Assembly: GCA_029007475.1 (NCBI GenBank)
Contig: JAQXHW010000038.1
Location: forward strand, 1-11,269
Reading direction: 5' to 3'
DNA: 11,269 nucleotides
Source: Oscillospiraceae bacterium
GTDB lineage: Bacteria; Bacillota; Clostridia; Oscillospirales; Acutalibacteraceae
Position 1 is the stretch's first letter, and every line of letters begins with the position of its first letter. The notes below the pieces were generated by a model. It was not told where the DNA came from. It made no database searches and saw nothing but the letters and a program-made list of their open reading frames with translations. The position numbers were made by a program, and so were the translations under genes. This document shows positions 6,515-11,269 of this stretch, piece after piece.

Positions 6515-6564
6515 AAAAATTTTTTGAAAAATCCCTTGACTTTTATCGAAACACAGTATATAAT
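6515..6564 (+). promoter_or_regulatory. 5S rRNA promoter with full-consensus UP element
   Basis: TTGACT (6536-6541), a 17-base spacer and TATAAT (6559-6564) predict a start at 6571. Directly upstream, 6515-6534 reads AAAAATTTTTTGAAAAATCC, matching every fixed position of the rRNA UP-element consensus AAAWWTWTTTTNNNAAANNN. It is placed within one base of the expected position. Further A-tracts extend upstream to about 6490. This is a strong promoter architecture typical of rRNA genes. Confidence 0.88.
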
Positions 6565-6570
6565 AAGCAA

Positions 6571-6590
6571 GTCGCTTCAAGAGAGACGAC
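6571..6590 (+). other. Short hairpin at the 5' end of the 5S precursor
   Basis: GTCGCTTC (6571-6578) and GAGACGAC (6583-6590) can pair around an AAGA loop, with one C-A mismatch and one U-G pair. The predicted transcript starts exactly at the first base of this hairpin, and the mature 5S begins about ten bases after it. It may act in protection or processing of the precursor; this is inference. Confidence 0.45.
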
Positions 6591-6600
6591 AAACTGAATA

Positions 6601-6717
<117 letters not shown>

Positions 6718-6728
6718 CATAAAAGCTT

Positions 6729-6755
6729 CCACCCAATAGGGTGGTCGTTTTTTTT
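6729..6755 (+). terminator. Terminator of the 5S rRNA gene
   Basis: CCACCC (6729-6734), loop AATA and GGGTGG (6739-6744) form a tight hairpin followed after TCG by eight T residues (6748-6755). It is 12 bases past the end of 5S, a standard rho-independent terminator. Confidence 0.9.
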
Positions 6756-6809
6756 GCCCTGACGGAGTAAATGTGAAAAGCTCACGATAGCTTTTGATAA
6801 TAAGAGTAG

Positions 6810-6839
6810 AACAGCCTCGGCGGATTCACCGAGGCTGTT
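6810..6839 (-). terminator. Probable terminator of the acyltransferase-ychF unit
   Basis: AACAGCCTCGG (6810-6820) and CCGAGGCTGTT (6829-6839) form an 11-bp perfect stem with an 8-base loop, about 100 bases beyond the ychF stop. The leftward T tract is only moderate (CTACTCTTATTATC). A smaller hairpin, CCGATA/TATCGG (6913-6928), sits just after the ychF stop without a T tract and may shield the 3' end. Another, AAAAGCT/AGCTTTT, lies at 6776-6795. Confidence 0.6.
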
Positions 6840-6936
6840 CCTGTATTTATACGGTTTTCGCGTTTTGCGAAGTATGGCGTTATGAGTAAAAATAACACTT
6901 AAGCATCTTTTGCCGATATTTGTATCGGGCGCTTTA

Positions 6937-8031
6937 CTATACGTTAAATCTAAAGAGTACAACATCGCCGTCCTTCATGACGTACTCCTTGCCCTCGCTG
7001 CGAACAAGTCCCTTTTCCTTGGCGGCAGCCATGGAGCCTTGCTCAATAAGGTCGTCGTAGGCTATAACTTCGGCACGGATAAAGCCTCTCTCAAAATCGG
7101 TATGGATTTTTCCTGCGGCACCGGGAGCCTTTGTGCCCTTCTTAATTGTCCAGGCGCGAACCTCCTGCTTTCCTGCGGTCAGGAAGGAGATAAGACCCAA
7201 AAGCGAGTAACATTCGTTAATGAGGCGGTCAAGACCTGAGCTGTCAAGACCTAAATCGGCAAGGAACATTTCTTTATCTTCCTTATCAAGCTGAGCAATT
7301 TCTTCCTCTGTACGGGCACAGATAGGAAGTACGGCGGCACCCTCTAAATCTGCCCTCTCTTTAACTTTTTTGAGACTCTCGTTGTTCTCAATTCCATTTG
7401 AAAAGTCATCCTCGCTCATGTTTGCGGCGTAGATAATGGGCTTGTTTGAGAGGAGAGCAACCTCCTTGAGAAGCTCTGCTTCCTCCTCGGTACATTCAAC
7501 ACTTCTTGCGGAGCGGCCCTCGTTAAGAGTTTCGAGGACTCTCTCAAAGAAAGCGACCTCTGCGGCATATTTTTTGTCGGCTTTCATCATCTTTTTAGCC
7601 TTGTCGATACGTCTTTCAATCATCTCAACGTCTGAGAGAATTAGCTCCAAGTCTATGGTGTCAATATCTCTGAGAGGGTCAACGCTTCCCTCAACATGAA
7701 TGATATCTCCGTCCTCAAAACAGCGGACAACGTGAACAATGGCGTCACACTCGCGAATGTTCGAGAGGAATTTATTTCCGAGTCCCTCGCCCTTTGATGC
7801 TCCCTTGACAAGACCTGCGATATCTACGAATTCAATGGTTGCCGGAGTGTACTTGTCGGGGTCGTACATTTCCGCGAGTTTATCAAGACGTTTGTCGGGC
7901 ACTGCAACAACGCCTACGTTAGGCTCAATTGTGCAAAAGGGATAGTTTGCAGACTGTGCGCCTGCGTTGGTGATTGCGTTAAAAAGCGTGCTTTTTCCCA
8001 CGTTGGGAAGTCCTACTATACCAAGTTTCAT
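6937..8031 (-). CDS. ychF: YchF/OLA1-type redox-regulated ATPase
   Basis: YchF is a universal Obg-related P-loop NTPase that prefers ATP and associates with ribosomes; in bacteria it is linked to stress and translation control. The 364-residue length is standard. G1 is GLPNVGKST at 7-15, followed by ANYPFCTIEPNVG, and G3 is DIAGL at 70-74. The fourth motif is NMSE at 204-207, where GTPases have NKxD; this is the known signature of ATP preference. A helical insertion spans about 130-195, and a C-terminal TGS domain about 281-362 with IKKGTKAPGAAGKIH and ending VLFRFNV. The ATG (with GGAGG nine bases upstream) overlaps the stop of the preceding membrane-protein gene as ATGA, so the two are probably translationally coupled. 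All hallmark residues are present. Confidence 0.97.
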   Translation of the reverse strand: MKLGIVGLPNVGKSTLFNAITNAGAQSANYPFCTIEPNVGVVAVPDKRLDKLAEMYDPDKYTPATIEFVDIAGLVKGASKGEGLGNKFLSNIRECDAIVHVVRCFEDGDIIHVEGSVDPLRDIDTIDLELILSDVEMIERRIDKAKKMMKADKKYAAEVAFFERVLETLNEGRSARSVECTEEEAELLKEVALLSNKPIIYAANMSEDDFSNGIENNESLKKVKERADLEGAAVLPICARTEEEIAQLDKEDKEMFLADLGLDSSGLDRLINECYSLLGLISFLTAGKQEVRAWTIKKGTKAPGAAGKIHTDFERGFIRAEVIAYDDLIEQGSMAAAKEKGLVRSEGKEYVMKDGDVVLFRFNV

Positions 8032-8783
8032 TGCGGTATACCTCCGAGTAATGATAATAAATAATAAATTCCGTAAGCTATAGGCTGATGCAAAACGTAG
8101 ATGATAAGTGCGTTTTGACCCAGCATAGAAAGAAAAGGAATACGTGGTTTATACATGAATTTCGGGAATTTTTCCTCTTTTGCGAAGCGACCTAAGAAAG
8201 TACCGAAGAGAAAGGCGAAAAGCCACGGCAGTAGAGGAAAATAGTCTGAATAATAGGTATTCGGGGCAATAAAGCCGAAAATCATGAGGTAGTTACTGCT
8301 GTAAAGCTCCTTGGGAAGATTGATTTCAAAGGGCTCAAAGAGCAGGTTTCCGTTCTGCAAATTATAGGTTAGGAAAAAGAATATTACGCAGAGCGAGAGC
8401 CCCAGCCAAAGAGGAATCTTTGCGAGAAGTTTTTTGAGGGGTACATAGAGCAAAATGCTCACGCTGAGAAGATGAAGAATTCCGAAAGATATGGGAGCTT
8501 CGGGTATTATGAAAATTGAAACCGCAGTAACTCCTAAGGAAATGCCCAAAATGATGAGGCCTCTCATGAGATTGTTGTGGCTCAGGTGACAGGAAATTCC
8601 GCAGATTATTATGAAAGCCGCCGCGAAGCAGGGCTGTATGGGGCTGAAAAATCTGAAAAGCTTTACGGAAATCTCACCGCCGTACATGAAACCCATTGTG
8701 AAAAAACAATGAAAGAACACCATGCAGAAAACGCAGAAGCCACGGATTTCGTCAAGAGCGTGAATACGTTTCTTTTTTTCCAT
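8028..8783 (-). CDS. DUF1624/heparan-alpha-glucosaminide N-acetyltransferase-like membrane protein
   Basis: This 251-residue integral membrane protein matches the HGSNAT_cat/DUF1624 family, which belongs to the wider membrane acyltransferase group and is thought to move acetyl groups across the membrane onto sugars. Seen in the sequence: RIHALDEIRGFCVFCMVFFH at 6-25 with His25, the typical N-terminal signature; FGILHLLSVS at 100-109 with His104; SDYFPLLPW at 179-187; and LGQNALIIYVLHQPI at 221-235 with His232. About seven hydrophobic segments are visible. The bacterial substrate is unknown; an exopolysaccharide or wall glycan acetylation role is inference. The ATG is preceded by AAGGGTGAG. 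The stop overlaps the ychF start by four bases. Expression probably comes from the leftward half of the interlocked promoters at 8808-8867. Confidence 0.88.
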   Translation of the reverse strand: MEKKKRIHALDEIRGFCVFCMVFFHCFFTMGFMYGGEISVKLFRFFSPIQPCFAAAFIIICGISCHLSHNNLMRGLIILGISLGVTAVSIFIIPEAPISFGILHLLSVSILLYVPLKKLLAKIPLWLGLSLCVIFFFLTYNLQNGNLLFEPFEINLPKELYSSNYLMIFGFIAPNTYYSDYFPLLPWLFAFLFGTFLGRFAKEEKFPKFMYKPRIPFLSMLGQNALIIYVLHQPIAYGIYYLLSLLGGIPQ

Positions 8784-8807
8784 TGGCTCACCCTTTATAA
8801 ATAGAAG

Positions 8808-8836
8808 TTGAAAAATTGCTGAAAATACGGTAAAAT
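8808..8836 (+). promoter_or_regulatory. Rightward promoter of the HAD phosphatase gene
   Basis: TTGAAA (8808-8813), a 17-base spacer and TAAAAT (8831-8836) predict a start near 8843. This leaves a leader of about 45 bases to the ATG at 8888. Its -10 box lies two bases from the leftward -10 box. Confidence 0.75.
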
Positions 8837-8838
8837 AT

Positions 8839-8867
8839 ATTTTATCATATTTCAGAGAAAGTTACAA
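8839..8867 (-). promoter_or_regulatory. Leftward promoter of the acyltransferase-ychF unit
   Basis: On the minus strand TTGTAA (8862-8867) is followed by 17 bases and TAAAAT (8839-8844), predicting a start near 8832. That start falls within the -10 box of the opposing promoter. The two -10 boxes form the palindrome TAAAATATATTTTA (8831-8844), embedded in a longer imperfect inverted repeat (about 8820-8854). Confidence 0.72.
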
Positions 8868-8887
8868 GTAGATTGTAGGGTGACATT

Positions 8888-9535
8888 ATGTACGAATATA
8901 TACTCTTTGATTTAGACGGAACAATTACTCAGAGCGCCCCGGGAATTCGCAGGTGCATTGAGCTTACAATGGAGAAAATGGAGAAGCCCTGTCCGGACCT
9001 TTCCGATTACAGCAGATATATAGGCCCTCCGTTAATGCAGACCTTTCAAAAACTTTGCGGACTCTCTCCTGAGGAGGCCGGGGCGGCTCATAAAATATAT
9101 CTCGGTTTCTACGATACCGAGGGCGACCCTCGCAATAGGCTTTTTGACGGAGTAGAGGAGATGCTGAGAAAGCTCAGAGAGAAGCCCTGTAAGGTTGCTC
9201 TTTGTACCTCGAAAAACCGGCGTTCGGCAACGAGAGTTTGCGAGCTTTTAGGGGTGACTGAGTATTTTGACGCAATTTGCGGCTCTGACGGAACCCCTGA
9301 GCTTCGCGAAAAAGAGGATATTATTCCTTACGCGGTAAAGACCTTAGGCGGAAAACTTTCAGACAGGGTTGTTATGGTCGGCGATACCTTATTCGATGCC
9401 AAAGGAGCAGTATATAACGGTATCGACTTTGTGGGCGTCACCTATGGCTACGGCAAAAAAGAGGACATGGAGGCTGCCGGCGCTGAGATTTTTGCTTCTA
9501 CCGCAGAGGAACTTTATGAGCTTCTTTCGGTATAA
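8888..9535 (+). CDS. HAD-superfamily hydrolase, phosphoglycolate phosphatase-like (HAD_2)
   Basis: A cytosolic phosphatase of the haloacid dehalogenase superfamily, 215 residues, the usual size of Gph/YjjG/PgmB-like members. Motif I is FDLDGTIT with nucleophile Asp8 and acid/base Asp10. Motif II is KVALCTSKN with Thr107. Motif III is probably Lys142 (REKEDIIPYA). Motif IV is VMVGDTLFDAKGA with Asp166 and Asp170, which bind magnesium. Residues 14-80 form the helical C1 cap that sets specificity, and GVTYGYG at 183-189 is typical of phosphoglycolate-phosphatase-like enzymes. The substrate cannot be told from sequence. The start ATG has AGGGTGA four bases upstream. The gene is monocistronic, between its own promoter and a strong terminator, and divergent from the acyltransferase-ychF unit. 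Confidence 0.92.
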   Translation: MYEYILFDLDGTITQSAPGIRRCIELTMEKMEKPCPDLSDYSRYIGPPLMQTFQKLCGLSPEEAGAAHKIYLGFYDTEGDPRNRLFDGVEEMLRKLREKPCKVALCTSKNRRSATRVCELLGVTEYFDAICGSDGTPELREKEDIIPYAVKTLGGKLSDRVVMVGDTLFDAKGAVYNGIDFVGVTYGYGKKEDMEAAGAEIFASTAEELYELLSV

Positions 9536-9553
9536 TAGATAAGTTAAGAGATT

Positions 9554-9581
9554 CAGGCTGTGTTTTCACGGCCTGTTTTTT
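9554..9581 (+). terminator. Terminator of the HAD phosphatase gene
   Basis: CAGGCTGTG (9554-9562) and CACGGCCTG (9567-9575) form a 9-bp stem with one U-G pair and a TTTT loop, followed by TTTTTTGTTTT. It starts 18 bases past the stop codon. Confidence 0.92.
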
Positions 9582-9646
9582 GTTTTGTGAATTACAGCGG
9601 GGATTCGGTCATATAAGTATGTATATAGTTTGACGAGGTGAGCGCT

Positions 9647-10156
9647 GTGTTTTCTGTTAAGGCTATAAAGCTCAAGGAGCAGGGAAAAAAGACGGAAACC
9701 GAAAGAACCGGTAAAAAGAGGAAAGCCTTTCCCTTGGCGGTAGTGTGTATTGTGGTGTTAAGCGTAGTCTTGCTCCTTGCTTTGACCTTAGGCAAGGTGC
9801 CCGACAGAGCGGTAGTTGAGGGCTTTTCATATAGCCTTACGGCAGAAAGTAATGATGAACGGGAAAAGTTTTGGAAGCAGTTTGGCTTTGAGGGGTCTTT
9901 TATCTCTCAGAGGGATATATTCATTCCCGAAAAGGGGGAGGAGTTTGAAAAATACAACAAACTGCAAATTGAGCAGGGGCTTGACCTGCGGGGCTTTGGT
10001 GGCTTAGAAGCCACGGAATATGTATTTGAGCTTACAAGAGATGACCTGAAGGAACCTCTTTTCGGAGTTATGACGGTCTACAAAAACAGGGTAATTGCCC
10101 TGCATTTTGATGAATTTGAGGGCGGGGGAGTTAAGGGAGTCTTTGATATTATGTAA
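9647..10156 (+). CDS. DUF4830-like membrane-anchored protein of unknown function
   Basis: The frame opens with GTG at 9638, but that codon lies within the ribosome site GAGGTGAG. The GTG at 9647, five bases after that site, is the better start and gives 169 residues. A basic N terminus (VKAIKLKEQGKK, GKKRK) precedes one TM helix at about 27-49, placing the rest outside the cell. The outer domain (about 67-157) resembles DUF4830: REKFWKQFGFE, IFIPEKGEEFEKYNKLQIEQ, GLDLRGFGGLEATEYVFEL, then a strand pair ending GVMTVYKNRVIALHF. The function of this family is unknown; these are common small surface proteins in clostridia. I found no convincing promoter in the 70 bases after the preceding terminator, and no clear terminator follows. 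The family call rests on the QxEQGLDLRG-like pattern and is moderately secure. Confidence 0.78.
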   Translation: MFSVKAIKLKEQGKKTETERTGKKRKAFPLAVVCIVVLSVVLLLALTLGKVPDRAVVEGFSYSLTAESNDEREKFWKQFGFEGSFISQRDIFIPEKGEEFEKYNKLQIEQGLDLRGFGGLEATEYVFELTRDDLKEPLFGVMTVYKNRVIALHFDEFEGGGVKGVFDIM

Positions 10157-10332
10157 GCTTTAGCAATTTCTACATTATCTTGAGTCGTTGTGCATTTTGC
10201 CACCATAGATATATGACAAATTACCAAAAAAAGGAGTGCTATTGTCAGCTAATTTTTTACTTTATGTTCGATTTACATAAAATATTGCCACAATCTTTAG
10301 TGAAAACATTAATGGTAAATTTCCGCGTATAG

Positions 10333-10341
10333 TGCTATATT
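10333..10341 (+). promoter_or_regulatory. Candidate extended -10 promoter of the sugar ABC ATPase gene
   Basis: TGCTATATT (10333-10341) fits the TGnTATAAT extended -10 pattern with one mismatch and predicts a leader of about 50 bases. The -35 region (TGGTAA) is poor, as expected for extended -10 promoters. A perfect TATAAT at 10362-10367 lacks a -35 box and would start almost on the ribosome site. The remainder of the gap at 10157-10398 is AT-rich and shows no gene I can defend. Confidence 0.4.
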
Positions 10342-10398
10342 ATATATATAAATTTGAAAAGTATAATATTTTGCTTTTTCTATATGGAGGTTTACAAA

Positions 10399-11269
10399 AT
10401 GGCAAATGTATCATTAAGACACGTTTACAAAATTTACGACGGTGGCGTAACTGCCGTTACCGACTTCAACCTTGAGATTGAAGATAAGGAGTTTATCATT
10501 CTCGTTGGTCCTTCAGGTTGCGGTAAGTCCACAACTCTGCGTATGATTGCAGGCCTTGAGGATATCTCTAAGGGCGAGCTTTACATCGGCAATATGCTTG
10601 CTAACGACGTTGCTCCTAAGGACAGAGATATCGCAATGGTATTCCAGAACTACGCTCTCTATCCCCATATGTCCGTTTATGATAATATGGCTTTCGGTCT
10701 TAAGCTTCGCAAGATGCCCAAGGACGAGATTAAGAGAAGAGTTGAGGAAGCAGCAAGAATTCTCGGCATCGAAGAGTACCTTGCAAGACGTCCTAAGGCT
10801 CTCTCCGGCGGTCAGAGACAGCGTGTTGCCCTCGGTCGTGCTATTGTTCGTGATCCTAAGGTATTCCTTCTTGACGAGCCTCTCTCAAACCTTGACGCAA
10901 AGCTCCGCGCTAACATGAGAACTGAGATTTCCAAGCTCTACCAGAGACTCGGCACAACCTTCATCTACGTAACTCACGACCAGACAGAAGCTATGACAAT
11001 GGGTACAAGAATTGCTGTTATGAAGGACGGTTACCTGCAGCAGTGTGCTACACCCACAGAGCTTTATGATGAACCTGTTAATATATTCGTTGCAGGATTT
11101 ATCGGAAGCCCCCAGATGAACTTTATAAATGTTACTCTTGAAAAGAAGGCAGACGGTGTTTACCTCGTTAACGAAAACGTTAATGTTAAGCTTCCTGAAG
11201 GAAAAGGTAACAGAGAAGAGCTTGCTCCTTACTACGGAAAAGAAGTTGTTATGGGTGTAAGACCTGAAA
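10399..11269 (+). CDS. msmK: Carbohydrate ABC transporter ATP-binding protein, MsmK/UgpC/MalK type, N-terminal 290 residues (3' end beyond window)
   Basis: The frame from ATG 10399 is open to the window edge. GGAGG lies eight bases upstream. It encodes the cytosolic motor of CUT1-family sugar importers. Motifs: Walker A GPSGCGKST at 37-45, Q-loop VFQNYALYPHMSVYDNMAFG with Gln83, signature LSGGQRQRVALGRA at 135-148, Walker B VFLLDEPLSNLDAKLR with Glu160, and switch His193 in VTHDQTEAMT. After FVAGFIGSPQMNF (229-241) the C-terminal OB-fold regulatory domain begins and is cut at residue 290; the family is about 370 residues. No permease or binding protein is adjacent in the window, which fits the shared MsmK/MsmX ATPases that serve several transporters, though genes beyond the edge cannot be seen. 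Codon use (CTT, CTC, AAG, GGT, CGT) suggests high expression. UgpC is the common database name for the same family. Confidence 0.95.
   Translation, partial: MANVSLRHVYKIYDGGVTAVTDFNLEIEDKEFIILVGPSGCGKSTTLRMIAGLEDISKGELYIGNMLANDVAPKDRDIAMVFQNYALYPHMSVYDNMAFGLKLRKMPKDEIKRRVEEAARILGIEEYLARRPKALSGGQRQRVALGRAIVRDPKVFLLDEPLSNLDAKLRANMRTEISKLYQRLGTTFIYVTHDQTEAMTMGTRIAVMKDGYLQQCATPTELYDEPVNIFVAGFIGSPQMNFINVTLEKKADGVYLVNENVNVKLPEGKGNREELAPYYGKEVVMGVRPE

Noticed and set aside
6776..6795. AAAAGCT/AGCTTTT inverted repeat as a second 5S terminator
   Set aside because: Stem is AT-rich and short, and the 5S terminator just upstream is sufficient.
6910..7239. 109-codon open frame on the plus strand
   Set aside because: It lies antisense across the 3' half of the unmistakable ychF gene and has no ribosome site or family resemblance.
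10242..10280. Twelve-codon frame with TTG start and AAAGGAG ribosome-like site
   Set aside because: Too short and no conservation data; AT-rich DNA readily gives such frames, so it is mentioned only as part of the leader finding.
10264..10332. Twenty-two-codon ATG frame upstream of the sugar ABC ATPase gene
   Set aside because: No ribosome site precedes the ATG and the product has no recognisable features.
10547..10918. 123-codon open frame in another frame of the ABC ATPase region
   Set aside because: It overlaps Walker A to the signature motif of the ABC ATPase, which is certain, and its translation is unlike any protein I know.

Overview
The window looks like chromosomal DNA from an anaerobic Firmicute, most likely a gut-type clostridium of the Oscillospiraceae/Ruminococcaceae kind. 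The reasons are strong AGGAGG-like ribosome sites, frequent TTG/GTG starts, AT-rich spacers carrying near-consensus sigma-70 promoters, lipoproteins with Ig-like, YkuD-like and peptidoglycan-binding modules, a MsmK-type sugar ATPase, and DUF5662 and DUF4830 proteins typical of this group. I saw no insertion sequence, phage gene, CRISPR array or tRNA. The taxon is inferred from gene content, not from a marker comparison.

Left part (1-3376, all leftward): the first 110 codons of serC (serine and vitamin B6 synthesis) with a consensus promoter; a two-gene unit of a DUF5662 protein and a single-pass membrane protein with a very basic tail, ending at a terminator just upstream of serC; and an RlmD/RumA-type 23S rRNA m5U methyltransferase without a TRAM domain. 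The two-gene unit has its own promoter directly after the methyltransferase stop codon.

Middle part (3377-6346): two convergent lipoprotein genes share a strong terminator hairpin. The rightward one is a BIG2 + L,D-transpeptidase-like + DUF5011-like protein in which every catalytic residue of the YkuD site appears to be replaced, so it is probably a pseudoenzyme. The leftward one is a BtuF/FecB-like substrate-binding domain fused to two recently duplicated peptidoglycan-binding domains, with no transporter genes beside it. These are the two most unusual genes here.

Centre (6480-6760): a lone 5S rRNA gene with its own promoter, a full-consensus UP element, a short hairpin leader and a terminator.

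Right part: a leftward unit in which a DUF1624/HGSNAT-like membrane acyltransferase overlaps ychF by ATGA; a rightward HAD phosphatase transcribed from a promoter that interlocks face to face with that of the leftward unit; a DUF4830 membrane protein; and the first 290 codons of a MsmK/UgpC/MalK-type sugar ABC ATPase behind a 242-base AT-rich leader.

No single multi-gene pathway ties the window together. It reads as housekeeping genes interspersed with cell-surface proteins of unknown role.
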